Shown: in pieces, positions 29,842 to 40,818 of the stretch
Position numbering within the stretch: the first letter of the stretch is position 1
Layout of the letters: each line of letters begins with the position of its first letter
NCBI GenBank assembly: GCA_012184525.1
Contig: WOFQ01000016.1
Location: 372,001 to 436,000, forward strand
Length of the DNA stretch: 64,000 nucleotides
Direction of reading: 5' to 3'
Origin: Xenoacremonium recifei
Taxonomy: Eukaryota > Ascomycota > Sordariomycetes > Hypocreales > Nectriaceae
The notes under the pieces: model-generated
Told to the model about the DNA's origin: nothing
Databases searched by the model: none
Seen by the model: the letters and a program-made list of their open reading frames with translations, nothing else
Translations under genes and position numbers: made by a program

Positions 29842-31743
29842 TTACTCGGGGATCGAATCCGTGCTGCCCTGTGTCTGTGCCTCGTCCTTCTTTCCCCAGC
29901 TCCAGCCAGACACCTGGTACCAGCTGCCGCGCTTGTTCTCCTTCACGGCGTCCTGGTTCTCCTTCTCCTGGACGAGTTGGAGTGGCCTTGGCTTGCCGCC
30001 CGCGAACGTGGTATGCTTGCTGGCTCGCGGTGGTGACTGTGACGGCGGCGTTGACATGTCGCCAGAGTCACCGCTGAGGCTCGACGTCTCGCTGCGCATC
30101 CCTGGGAAGTTGCCCGCCGTCTGCTGCTGCGATTGGCCGCTGGGAATCCGTGCCGCCGCGTTGGGGTTGTTTGAGAAGAAAGTCTGTGAGTGCCGTGGCG
30201 TGCCCAGGGGTGGTGGTGAGGCTGGTCCGTCGGGCCCACGGTACATCTGGCTGACGAGGCCCGCGGCCCCTGTGAACTGGTCACTCTGGGGCCGTGATCG
30301 TCGTGTACTCTGAGACCTGGTCAGGTTGCCGATCGGGATGCTTGGGGCCTTCTCCGGGTCGGTATGGTCTTTAGATGACGGCGCCTGGATCACCGACATG
30401 GGCCGTGGCCTCGGCTTCCCAGTACCAATGGTCATCGTCTTGGCTCGTTGCAACAGCGTCGGCCCGTTGGGTTTGTCGGTCGGCGCCGGGGGCAGGTCTT
30501 TGTTGGTATCTGGCAGCGGCTTAACGTCGCCTGACTGGTCTAGGATCGACTCGAAGTCCTGGTGCTGCAGGAGACGCTCAATAATCTTGTTAATGTATAG
30601 TGTAAGCGCCTTGTTCTGTTCCTTCTGTGACTTGAGCTCCGATTCCAGCCGTCGATCGGTATCGTCCGCCTCGGTAGCGGAGGAGAGCTCGTCAGCGAGG
30701 CTTGAACCACCACCGGTCTTGCCCTCGAGGGCGTTCAGGGCGTCCTGGTTCGAGTTGGAGCCCATGTAGCTGAAGTCGCTTTGGCCGAAGTCGCCCTTAA
30801 GTGTCCTTTCTTGCAGCAGCAACTGGTAGCTCTCATTGTCCTCCATCAGGCGGGCGTTCGCCATGCGCGCTTCCATCAGAAGGCGCTCAACCTCGTGTAA
30901 TCGGCCGCCGCCCTGGTTCTCGGACTCGACCAGTTTTATCTGGGCCTCGGCGAGCTCAAGGCGCAGCGACTCTATTAGCTTGTCCTTCTGGAGGACCAGC
31001 TTAGAGCTGTTGCGGGAATCGCTGCGTTGAAGGGAGGATGGAGGAGCGAAGCCACCGCCCTCGAGGGACGGGGATGAATTTACTGAGACTGAGCTGTTAG
31101 CAAGAGGCTCGGCAGAGAGGGTGAGCGGGTGTCGCATACGCTGTCTTGAGGGTCGTCCATCATCGTCAGGGTTATTCCGCTGCGCCAGGCTGTCCTTGAG
31201 GCGCTGAATCACTGTCTGCATCTCCTCCTCGCGATTGGCCATCTCTTCCTTCTCCTTCAGAATGGAGCTGCGCTCGGCCTCGTAGATCGATTCCATCTCG
31301 CGCATCTGACGGGTGACTTCGCGCTTCTCGTTGCGCAGCGTCTCGAGCTGCTCCTCGTACTCGTGGGCCTTCTCCTCCAGCTTGGCCGACTCCTTGACGG
31401 CCTCGTCCAGCTTGGACTGCAGCACATCTGCCTGGCGCTTGTACTGCTGCGACATCTTCTCCTCGGCTTCCAGGCGCTTCTGGAGATCTTCCAGGGCAGA
31501 TGCGGCTTCAGCCCGAGCGTCGGCGTCGGCTTGGCTCAGGCCGGAGTCTCTTCGCACGGCGGCGGCGCGAGCAGAGACGGGAGTTCCCGTGCGCAGCGAC
31601 CGAGTGCGCGCATGGCCGCCCGTGGGCGTCGAGCTTCTGACGGAGGCGGATCTGGAGGGCGAGGAGCTGGGAGAGGAGCCCGACTCGGCGTTGGACACTC
31701 TGCCAACGCCGCCGGCCGGGGGCTTCCTGGCGACAGTTGACAT
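29842..31743 (-). CDS. Coiled-coil protein, 'M protein repeat protein' family
   Basis: Single exon, 633 aa from MSTVARKPPAGG at 31743; an in-frame ATG at 31941 would add 66 residues of unconserved leader-like sequence. The N-terminus is Ser/Arg-rich (SSPSRSASVRSSTPTGGHAR). A long heptad coiled coil covers about residues 70-185 (LEDLQKRLEAEEKMSQQYKR through RLKDSLAQRN), and a second helical block about 255-320 ends with MANARLMEDNESYQLLLQER, which looks like the most conserved signature. A third short helix near 385-415 (NKALTLYINKIIERLLQHQD) precedes a Pro/Ser/Gln-rich tail ending in a Trp-containing patch (GSWYQVSGWSWGKK). Orthologues in other Pezizomycotina are labelled 'M protein repeat protein', a name derived from coiled-coil similarity only. 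Function is unknown. Confidence 0.75.
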   Translation of the reverse strand: MSTVARKPPAGGVGRVSNAESGSSPSSSPSRSASVRSSTPTGGHARTRSLRTGTPVSARAAAVRRDSGLSQADADARAEAASALEDLQKRLEAEEKMSQQYKRQADVLQSKLDEAVKESAKLEEKAHEYEEQLETLRNEKREVTRQMREMESIYEAERSSILKEKEEMANREEEMQTVIQRLKDSLAQRNNPDDDGRPSRQRMRHPLTLSAEPLANSSVSVNSSPSLEGGGFAPPSSLQRSDSRNSSKLVLQKDKLIESLRLELAEAQIKLVESENQGGGRLHEVERLLMEARMANARLMEDNESYQLLLQERTLKGDFGQSDFSYMGSNSNQDALNALEGKTGGGSSLADELSSATEADDTDRRLESELKSQKEQNKALTLYINKIIERLLQHQDFESILDQSGDVKPLPDTNKDLPPAPTDKPNGPTLLQRAKTMTIGTGKPRPRPMSVIQAPSSKDHTDPEKAPSIPIGNLTRSQSTRRSRPQSDQFTGAAGLVSQMYRGPDGPASPPPLGTPRHSQTFFSNNPNAAARIPSGQSQQQTAGNFPGMRSETSSLSGDSGDMSTPPSQSPPRASKHTTFAGGKPRPLQLVQEKENQDAVKENKRGSWYQVSGWSWGKKDEAQTQGSTDSIPE

Positions 31744-33300
31744 GTCGCGGGGGAGACGACGATCAGGATGGATGCTCTGGAGGGGTGGCAGATGGTAGAA
31801 CGATGAAACGCTGAAACGCTGTCGGGGGGGCCGTTGTCGATGTAGATTCGAATAATGTATGTATGTTGAGAAATGTCGTGGAGCCGGATCCGGGTTGTCT
31901 CTCGCGTTGCACGTCGCCCGGTGACCTGCAATGGAACACAAATAGAACTAGAACGGAAGCTGGAATAGGAGTGGACGGGACCGATGCTGGAGCGTGCCCG
32001 CCCCTCAAACGGTACGTATCCTGTGGCGTCGGGGCGTTGGAGGCCAGAACCTTGGCGAGGTGAAGCTGCAGCACATGCAGGGCACTCGCAGGGCACGCCT
32101 TCAGTGGTTCCAGGGGCAGCCTCAATCAATCTCAGCCCGTCCCCACCAGTTAGTGCCGCTGCAGTCTGTCACTTGAAGATTACCGTACATGCACACTGCC
32201 CGAGGCTTATTCTTCGCACTGCGTCACCCACGCCTCACAGCCTCCCAGGAATGCGCCATGTTGTGATGATGCACTGTAGCCCGAAGCGAGGAGATGACGC
32301 AGGGAGAGAGAGACACCGACAGAGCATTGCGGCTGACACACGGCGAGGGCGGCCGAAAAGGAGGCAAGGAGATTGCTTCCCTGCTCATGGAACATCGGCA
32401 GCGTCCCCCGCCTGAACGGAGTAGCACTGGCTGAGACAGACAGGCTTCCACAGCAATCGACTCGAGATCATGGTGAAACGGCCCTTTCAGACCGCGGCCC
32501 TGCATCTGCCTTTTCCCTTTCTGGGTTCCGAGCCAAGCACTGGGGAATCAGGGGCCGCCCTCGGGCCAATGCCACGGCTGCATGATCTTTGCATCGTTTG
32601 TTGTTTATGTTGCTGTTTATTATTAATGCGCCCAGTCAACCACAACCAGTGCATGTCGCATTGATTAAAATTGCAACGTGGGGTCGCATTTGCCCGTTCA
32701 ATATTGATTCCTTCGGAGGAAGCTCTTCACCCAACTACTCTCCTCCGACCCAGAGTTTGGACACAGGCCAGGGTGCATGAAATGTTTCTGGCTCAAATAA
32801 TCCACCATTCCCTTCCGACAGTTTGCAAAAATCCGAAACAATGAACGAATAAAATCTCTTGCGGTAAGCTTCAACTTCGAGGGACAGTCGCCGCTTACGA
32901 CATCTACACGAAGCTTGAGATGAGACAGGTCCTTGAGGATACGCCCGTCGGAATTGGCCGAATACAGCCAGCACACACGAGATCCACGTAACCTCCTTAT
33001 TTGGTAACACAGTCACATGCGTAGTATATGCAAAATCCATACGGGGAACAACGGTCATGAGCTTTGTATTGTTTCATTGAGTTGGCTGATATCCTACGGG
33101 CCAGATATCAAGCTCTTGGCTGAAGCCCACGACGCATAGGTCGAGGAGGGCACTTGAGCACACGCACCCCGTGCATGTGAACCAGTCCTCTCTCAAGTCG
33201 TCGCTTTTCGCATCACGTTGAAATGGTATACCCTCATATGCCTAGACCCAGTTTACCCCGAACGCCCGGAAATGCACCCTTTTTTTAATATTTGGACCGC
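31744..33300. other. Spacer: coiled-coil gene promoter and RPL30 3' region
   Basis: About 1.55 kb. The left part is the promoter/leader of the minus-strand coiled-coil gene, the right part the 3' UTR of RPL30. Short open frames here show no family resemblance. No RNA gene was seen. Confidence 0.45.
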
Positions 33301-33883
33301 TTAAGCCTGCTGGTCGCTGAGGATGTCCGAGTCACCGGCGTCGAGGATAGCCATGGTGGAGCAGCGGAAGAGCTTACCGCAGGCGGTTCCAAGCTCAATC
33401 TGTTGAGGGAAACGAGTAAGCCAAATGAACCCTCCAAAGTCTAGACAGACTTCTTCTCTGGGTGAGCCACAGGGACTATGTCCGGGCAAGAGAAGTGCTT
33501 GATCAAAACAAGCAGAACAAAATGAGAAGAGAATAAGAGCCATCTTGCACTTGCATGCAAGATCTCGAAAGATCAAGGAAATCCCAGGTAAAAACTTACG
33601 TTGTTTCCGCCGAAGTGGTGGATGGGCGCCTTTGAGAGCATGCTGTAATACTCGAGCTCACTCTTGCGGAGAGGAGGGGTGTTGCCAGCGATGATGATGA
33701 GCTTGGCCTTGCCAGATCGGAGGCTCTTGAGGGTCGACTTGTAACCAAGAGTGACTGCAAGAATCAGCGCAAGTTTTGTTGAAAGGCGGTTTGTCGCAAC
33801 GTACCCTTTCCGGACTTCATAACAAGCGCCAACTTGGAGTTGATGCTGTTGGCATCCTTCTTGCTCTTCTTCTGAGGGGCCAT
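33301..33883 (-). CDS. RPL30: 60S ribosomal protein L30 (eL30)
   Basis: Three exons on the minus strand: 33883-33805, 33754-33600 and 33399-33301, giving 110 aa, within the family's usual 105-115. The introns (GTACGT...GCAG and GTAAGT...ACAG) restore MKSGKVTLGYKSTLKSLRSG, then AKLIIIAGNTPPLRKSELEY, SMLSKAPIHHFGGNN joined to IELGTACGKLFRCSTMAILD and the terminal GDSDIL. These are the hallmark eL30 segments. The protein is part of the large cytosolic ribosomal subunit. Yeast L30 autoregulates its own splicing and translation through a kink-turn RNA; whether the short first intron here does the same is open. It lies head to head with RPL10, 343 nt apart. Confidence 0.96.
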
Positions 33884-34226
33884 TTTGACGGATTGGCGAT
33901 GTTTGACTTGAGGGTTGTCGGTTAGTTGGAGACCTGCTGAAAATAAAAAAAGTTCGTGGACTTCGGAGTTTTGGAGACTGCGAAGAGGAGGGCAGGCTCT
34001 GCGGGGCAGGGCTGCAAATTCACGGACCAATCAAGGCTAGCTATCGCCACCGGTAAGCCCTAAAGGCCCGAAGATTAGGCGAGAGCACCACGCCGAAGAC
34101 CGAAGGCATTGCTTTGAAATCAGAGTGTGGGTTCATCAGGAAGAGGCAATCGGGATCTTCTCGTCGGACGCATCTTCCACCAAACATCACCACTACTAAC
34201 GGACAGATCCTCAACAATCCGACAAG
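33884..34226. promoter_or_regulatory. Shared bidirectional promoter of RPL30 and RPL10
   Basis: A 343-nt region between two ribosomal protein start codons. It contains a CCAAT box (34027-34031) and an AGCCCTAAAGG element (34056-34066) resembling the ACCCTAA-type boxes found in fungal ribosomal protein promoters; the match is partial. The short length and paired function argue for co-regulation. Confidence 0.55.
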
Positions 34227-35147
34227 ATGGCTCGTCGTCCCGCTCGCTGCTACCGATACTGCAAGAACAAGGTGCGTTTGGAGATTTGGGACTCGGAGAG
34301 ATAGTCAGGAGGGTTTTTTCTTTCTGGGTTCGCCCACGGGCGATGCGAAATGACGGAATCTGCTTCACGACTACCTCTCCGAGCCGCCTCGAGTCTGGCT
34401 TGCGCAGATGGAACATTTTAACTGACTCTCTCTCTCTCTCCAGCCGTATCCCAAGTCTCGGTTCAACCGTGGTGTCCCCGACCCCAAGATTCGAATCTTC
34501 GACCTGGGACGCAAGAAGGCCAACGTCGACGACTTCCCCCTCTGCATTCACCTCGTCTCCAACGAGTATGAGCAGCTGAGCTCCGAGGCCCTCGAGGCCG
34601 CCCGTATTTGCGCCAACAAGTACTTGGTCAAGCACGCCGGCAAGGAAGGTTTCCACCTCCGAGTTCGCGCCCACCCCTTCCACGTCGTCCGTATCAACAA
34701 GATGTTGTCTTGCGCCGGTGCCGATAGACTTCAGACTGGTATGCGAGGTGCCTGGGGCAAGCCCAACGGCACTGTCGCCCGTGTCAACATTGGCCAGATT
34801 CTGATGAGCGTCCGAACCCGAGATGCCAGTACGTTTCTCCCCTGTTCAACTCCCCAGAGTTGGATTACCAAGCTTTCGCCACTGTCACGCATACTGACTA
34901 ATTCGTAACAGCCAAGGCTATTGCCCTTGAGGCCCTCCGACGATCTCAGTACAAGTTCCCTGGCCGACAAAAGATCATCATCTCCAAGAACTGGGGCTTC
35001 ACTCCCCTCCGACGTGAGGAGTACATGGACAAGAAGGCCGGCGGCCGTGTCAAGATTGACGGTGCCTACGTCCAGTTCCTGTCCAACCACGGTTCTCTGG
35101 CCAACAACATGCGCCGTTTCCCCGACGCTTTCAAGTCTGAGGCTTAG
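34227..35147 (+). CDS. RPL10: 60S ribosomal protein L10 (uL16)
   Basis: Three exons: 34227-34271, 34444-34828 and 34912-35147, giving 221 aa, the length typical of fungal uL16. Exon 1 encodes MARRPARCYRYCKNK and the 172-nt first intron ends in a long CT tract then CAG. Exon 2 starts PYPKSRFNRGVPDPKIRIFD and contains HAGKEGFHLRVRAHPFHVVR, MLSCAGADRLQTGMRGAWGK and the P-site loop region; the exon 2/3 join restores RTRDATKAIALEALRRSQYK, followed by FPGRQKIIISKNWGFT. uL16 is the last major protein added to the 60S subunit, where it triggers Nmd3 release and helps shape the peptidyl-transferase centre. It is divergent from RPL30. Confidence 0.97.
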
Positions 35148-37069
35148 ATGATGGTTGGGTTGGCAAACGGGTTTTAGGCTGGCGTCAAAATGGCATGTCA
35201 AATAAGGACCTCTCCAGTGGAAGGGTGTCGATTCGGCAAATTCAAAATCATCTTGCATTCAGAAATGATGGCCTCTAGTGGGACGTTGCTGTGATACCCC
35301 CATTCGATGATGAGGCCTGTGGCTGTTAGTTGTCGTGCATGCAGTAATAAGAGAATGAAGCCATTTTTAACACGCGAGCCAGACCATACGTCCCCTCAGT
35401 CCACACTTTCTATGTATCCTCTTACAAGAGGTGAATATTGCCTTCGTAGTTCTTACTTCCTACCTGGAAAAACATGTATAATTCAGTTCTTACACTGACA
35501 TAAAGGGTCCGGCCGCAAGAGTCCTCTAGCGCCAGTGCAAGGCGTTCATTGGCAGCTCCGTCCTACGTCGTCTGCATAAGAGTCATACCTACATGGGTGT
35601 TATTTGTTGGAAATTTGGCATTATGCTCTGACAAACTTCGGGGCCGCCATGACACATCTAACCAGCTTAGGCGTAAGCAAACTCTGCTGAGGCCCGGGCC
35701 AAAGCGCTATGCGGGACGAGAGTTTTGTTGGTGAGAGGTTTTGCAAGGTCCGGCGCCGCAGCGCGCGACCGCATGACTTCAGTTGGACGTGTCGTGACGC
35801 CATATCCGATGACAAGAGAGACCATCTGCTGGCAATAGCGATAACGGGGAAAGAGCGGCAGCTACGGAAGAAAGCAGAGCAGCAAGGCATTGCCCAGTTT
35901 TGCCTATCCTTGATTCCACTTCAGTTGGCTGGCAAACCTGTCACTGCAGTGTAAGTGCTGATGCGTGACAAACCAGCCAGCCAGCCCAGTCGTTTCGGTG
36001 TCCCGGTGGCACCGTGTCGCCATCGCTGAGACCAGCGCAGTCCAGGGCCTGCTCTAGGCTCCAAGCGGCCTAATAGCAGGCAAGCAGCCCAGCATAACCG
36101 GAGCTGTATCGCATCCCTGCCTTATCTCCAGCGAGCAGCGCCCTCCACTGGAGGAGACTCCACTGATCTGATAAGTGCAGCGAGTTCGTCTGGAAGCAAC
36201 ATGCAAGGAAGGATTTGTGAGTCGAGGAGATGGGCTTCTCGATGGTGCTATATAGGGGTCATCTGGATCGGCTGGTGCAGCAAGATCAAGCCATCAATGC
36301 AGCTGCAGCAACGGGAAACCCCTGAAGTGGACGGACGAGGCGATACAGCGGGCAGATGCACCTCACATCAGCTGGGCGGACGGGCTGTCAGACCTAAGTC
36401 AAAACTACAGGGGACGTCCAGCTGTTTGTTTTGGGCCTCTCAGCGGGCACTCGAGTCTCCCTGCGCTGCGCTGGAGCGGGCGGGCGGGAAGCTCGCGTGT
36501 CTGGGCTGGCAAGCTGGGAAAGGACAGGACCTCACCTCGCCCCACTCCGCCGATCGTCCCCTAGTCCCATCCAGTCCAGCGTCTAGATGACGCTCTCGAG
36601 CCCTCCAGTGATGTGGACTGGACGAGACGAGACGAGACGGGATGGATGGCCCAACGCCAGCCCCAACAACGCAACGCTCTGCCACGCCCTGCTCCCTCTC
36701 TCCTTTACCTCACGCGCAGGTCACACGGAGGCTCTTTCCCCAACCATCAACGTCTATTGCATCCCTCGCATCGCATCGCGTCTTCTCTTCTCTGCCCGCC
36801 GTTTTGCATCTTATCGCGGCCTCGTCCAGCAGAGGCAGCGAGGAGAAGAGAGTCAGGTGGCCCGCTTCCCGCTTCCCCCCGGCCTGCACGCAGTTGAACC
36901 TCTGCAAGCCAGCGCAGCGCGAGATCCACCTCACCGTCTTATCCATCACATCCCATATCCATCACCACATACGACATACGGCATACGACTTACTACTTAA
37001 TCGCCTTATCAGGCCAACCTCTCGAGGCCTTCACCGGCCGACTCTTCTCAACGACATTCCATCCTCATC
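35148..37069. other. Spacer between RPL10 and the 568-aa gene
   Basis: About 1.9 kb. The right end (36650-37060) is a C/T-rich leader region. Open frames here lack conserved motifs; no RNA gene was recognised. Confidence 0.45.
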
Positions 37070-38776
37070 ATGGCCTTCCACCAACCTACCCGCCAATCCA
37101 TCCAGCGAGTCGTGCGCCCCGCCCAGGACGAGCCCGACGCCCCCCGATTACAATCAGTTGTTCCCTCAGACCGAGCCCCCGACGAGTCGCAAACATGGGT
37201 GCTCTTCGCTCCCACAGAGGTCACGGCCACATCGTATCTCACCGAGACCGACCATGACCTGGAAACGCCTGGCAGATCACGCCTGGGCGACCTGGGCAGT
37301 CTGAGCGCTGCGAGATCGGAGCAGGCCCAGTCCGCCTCCATCTCGGCCATCGATGATGTATCCGTCGAGGACGACGCAGAGCTGGACAGTCTGGACAGCC
37401 ACCTCCCCGAGTTCCGATCATTGCCCGGCATATACTCGCATTCGCAGCACGACAATCCCCCCTCCGCGCAGGTGTTCCCTGGTCACGATGGCTTGGGATC
37501 GTTTCGGTTAGACCAGCCCACTGGTGCGGAGGCCCAGGACCAGATGTACCGGTTTGAGCAGTTCAACCCCAGGAGACTGCACCGACGGCAGGAGAGCTTC
37601 GATCTTGCGCAGTTGCAGCTGGAGCAGCAGGAGGTCCAGGAGACGGAGAAACGGCAGCGCATAGAGGCATGGCGTTTGGAGCACAGCCGTGTACTTCTGA
37701 GCGAGATACAGAAGGAGACGAGGCGGAGGCGGCTATCGCAGGCATCGCTGCATCGACGGGCATCTTCCAATGCCGTCCCCATCTCATCCCGAAGATCCAA
37801 GGATGTTGAGTCTGATAACATGACTTGGCATGATGAAGATGCTGTTGAGACCGTGGATGATGAATCTGAGGGCTTCCTGGCTCGCATCACCCGTAAGGTC
37901 ATGCGCGATGTGCTGGGAATCGACGACCGGATGCTCTCTATTCTGCTCGGCGATGCCACGCCTGACGAGGATGACCTGTCCACCACTCCAAGGGCCTCAC
38001 AGCATGGCCTCCAACACTCGGAAGCGCCAAACAGCCAGTCATCCTGGCAAGTCGAGATCCTCGAAAAGGTATCACGCGAGCTTGGTTTGCTAGTCAACCA
38101 GCTCTCTCACCACCATCCGGGAGCCTTCTCGACATATGCACGAGTGCAGCAGATGCCGCTACCCTACGCGGGGCTACCCATTATTCCTGAATCCAACATA
38201 TCGCACTCGGCGGCCGAGAGGATTCTGCCGACCGAGGCCGAATCACGATCCTTCCCCCAGTTCCAACCGACTATGAACCAGACATCTCGGCCGATCGACA
38301 TCCCCGGCCGCCCAGAACAGTGTGCCGCGGCGACGCCGGCGTCGCAGCATGACGTCCCCATGGGCAATGCCTTTACGAAGGAGGAGTGGGAACGAGACCT
38401 CGACATCAAGCTGGTCTTCCGGTACCTTCGCTCCCGCTTCCTGTCCCACGACAGCCACGCCTCGCCATCCACAGGTACCTCGCACCTCGCGACATCCAGC
38501 ACGCAGGACACGGCGGCTAAGGTCGCGCGCGTGCGCCAACACCACCCGCTCATCTCGCGCATGCGGCCAGCGGCCGAGCGGCGCACCTTCAAGGCCACCA
38601 CGCCCAGCAGCCCCGTGGCCCTGCGGCACCAGAGCAGCTGCGCCAGCCAGAGCACGAGGCGGTCGGCGCGCCGGAGCAGCGTGTCGTCGCGGCACTACTG
38701 GGACATTGGCGGGTCGCTGGGGACGGGGTCGATGATTGCGTCCAACGGCCCGATGGGCAGCTGGGGAGAGGTGTAG
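37070..38776 (+). CDS. Conserved hypothetical protein with coiled coil (568 aa)
   Basis: Single exon, 568 aa; family not recognised. The first ~160 residues are acidic and disordered but include TWVLFAPTEVTATSYLTETD, which looks constrained. A charged helix that should form a coiled coil spans about 165-225 (LQLEQQEVQETEKRQRIEAW, SRVLLSEIQKETRRRRLSQA). A helical block near 265-300 follows (GFLARITRKVMRDVLGIDDR, MLSILLGD), and the protein ends in HYWDIGGSLGTGSMIASNGP MGSWGEV-like sequence that looks conserved. There is no signal peptide, membrane segment or catalytic motif. The stop lies in a GTGTAG repeat, giving three in-frame stops in a row. It is followed in tandem by another large unnamed gene. 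Confidence 0.7.
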   Translation: MAFHQPTRQSIQRVVRPAQDEPDAPRLQSVVPSDRAPDESQTWVLFAPTEVTATSYLTETDHDLETPGRSRLGDLGSLSAARSEQAQSASISAIDDVSVEDDAELDSLDSHLPEFRSLPGIYSHSQHDNPPSAQVFPGHDGLGSFRLDQPTGAEAQDQMYRFEQFNPRRLHRRQESFDLAQLQLEQQEVQETEKRQRIEAWRLEHSRVLLSEIQKETRRRRLSQASLHRRASSNAVPISSRRSKDVESDNMTWHDEDAVETVDDESEGFLARITRKVMRDVLGIDDRMLSILLGDATPDEDDLSTTPRASQHGLQHSEAPNSQSSWQVEILEKVSRELGLLVNQLSHHHPGAFSTYARVQQMPLPYAGLPIIPESNISHSAAERILPTEAESRSFPQFQPTMNQTSRPIDIPGRPEQCAAATPASQHDVPMGNAFTKEEWERDLDIKLVFRYLRSRFLSHDSHASPSTGTSHLATSSTQDTAAKVARVRQHHPLISRMRPAAERRTFKATTPSSPVALRHQSSCASQSTRRSARRSSVSSRHYWDIGGSLGTGSMIASNGPMGSWGEV

Positions 38777-40818
38777 GTGTAGGTGTAAGTAAGTAAGCTG
38801 CGGGGCGTGAGAGTGAAGCTTGGTGCATGTGTGACAAGGCAGGGCAAGGCGAAGCATGACATGACATGACATGACATTACACGACACGGCATATGTGTAA
38901 GGTATCCCATCAAGGACATAGACGGTCAACGGGGTCAGCATCATCATCCGGAGGGGTATAATTTTTGGACATCACTACTTTTTCTGGGCTACGGCTGGAG
39001 TTACTCATGTTTGGGAGCAAATTAGATTTCTTGCTTTATTTCTGCTTTACCGGATATCCCTACATAACATACCTCTCAACGAATAATAAAACAACGGGAA
39101 ATTGTCACTCTCTAAGAAGGCTAGCCGTTCTTACTTGCCAATGGATGACTTGATAGGGCGATACATGACGGCGTCACTTTGGTGACGCAGCTTACAAGTG
39201 CTAGGCCGGTGTCAGGAGAAAACGAACCGGGATTCTGAGAATCAGTTCCGCAAAAAAAGAAAAAAGAAGAAGAAAATCACAGAGGGCGTGAAAATGTCTC
39301 ATTGCGAGTTCCATAGCATCAGCTGGTGTAGAACCAGCCGTTGTTCAAGGCGATGCCTCTCCATCGCCGCCTCACTATTCGAGTCGAGCTCGAGTCTCAC
39401 CGACGAAAGATGGTCGTCCCCATCCACCAGGGCTCCATCTCTGGAGAACACCCCTGCCTGGTTTTTTCCCCTCGACAAGGCTTCGAGCCAATGACTCGCC
39501 CGCCTCGTGCACAAAGCACAAAGGCAGCACTTGTCTGTACGCAAGCGCAGAAGTCCCGGTTCACGATGCGTCTGCACCTCATGCAAGCCCTCTGAGGCCC
39601 CGGGGGAAAAAAGGCATGGGCGTTTTGGTCCGCCCACGCCCCCCACCGGCCACGGGGGAAATCCCATTGGCCCGGGCCCCTGACGCGAGGCGTAAAGTAC
39701 CGTTTGGTGAGGGAGCTCGCTGGCGTGCACGGCAAGGCGCGGTAGATTGGCGGGCGTGGAGGGGCGGCGCTGGAGAGGCAGCTCGCGGAGTGACTTCTGG
39801 GAGGGCGCGTGAGGGGGTCAACTTGTAGGCCGCCTTGCAGGGATAATCAGCGCTGCTTTTAGCTGTCCAACTGTCTCTGCGATGGAAGGGAGAAGAAGAA
39901 AGGTTTTGGCGTGGCCAAACAAACCGTTGAAGAGAAGGAGGTGTTTGGGTTTGAACGGCGTGCGGGAAGGAGAGATGGAGAGCGCTTGCGTGTAAGTGAC
40001 GGAAGGAGCTTGGGCATCAAGGACTTTTGGCGATAGCTTCCACTTGTCCAAGCACCACTTCAATCTCTCGACACTCTTCTCTTAAGGCAGCCATGCGATC
40101 CCTCCTCAATCGGGCCTGAGTCGCTGGACTCGACCCCCAAAAGGCGCGTCCCCGGTGTTCCAGGACGCCCAGAAGCGTGTCTGTCTCGGTGCAGAATGGC
40201 GGACTGTGGAGAGCAACATCCCACCCACACCCCCCTCCTCCTCTCGTCTTGCCTACAGGCAGGTCCCTTCCTGGTCGGGATAGAATCCCATCGTCGCCTC
40301 GTTCTCTGTTTCTCCCCCCCCCTCCTCTGCCTCGTCCGCTGGACAGAATCAGTCTCCTCCCGCCAGCCTCGCTTTCTCGTCCACTCAAGCGCCTTCGCCT
40401 GCGCCTGACACTTCTCGCGTGAGCTCCCTCAGGCTTAAATACCTCCGCGCTCCCCCTCGCCATCCTCCGACTCGGTCTCTTCTGTCGCTGCGTGCTCCGT
40501 TGTTCGGTCAGTGCCTCAGGACGCTCATTCCCCCCGCCCTCGCTGCCCTGATCTTTCTGTTCCGACCATGGACCTGTTGCCTGCGCGATTCTGCCGACGA
40601 TACTGACTGAAGCTATTCCAGTGCGATGAACTAGACGGCTCTTTGCCTACGACCCAGCCTGGGCCTGGTTGGGCCTTGCGGATAGAATATAGAACGACCA
40701 CAGTCTCAATTTCCTCTCTGTTCCGACCGCCCTCTCCGAGCTGCCTCACCCTCGATCTCGCCGACTCTTTCTCTTCTCGAGTCGTGTTCCCCCGCGATAT
40801 GGGCGCCCGCGCCTCCCA
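38777..40818. other. Spacer between the 568-aa and 945-aa genes
   Basis: About 2 kb. It contains a GTGTAG repeat at its left end, a CATGA tandem repeat (38855-38874), an A-rich patch near 39255-39280 and a pyrimidine-rich leader (40240-40800). No credible gene was seen. Confidence 0.45.
38855..38874. repeat. CATGA pentanucleotide tandem repeat
   Basis: Four exact CATGA units followed by degenerate CATTA and CACGA copies, in the 3' flank of the 568-aa gene. Confidence 0.8.
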
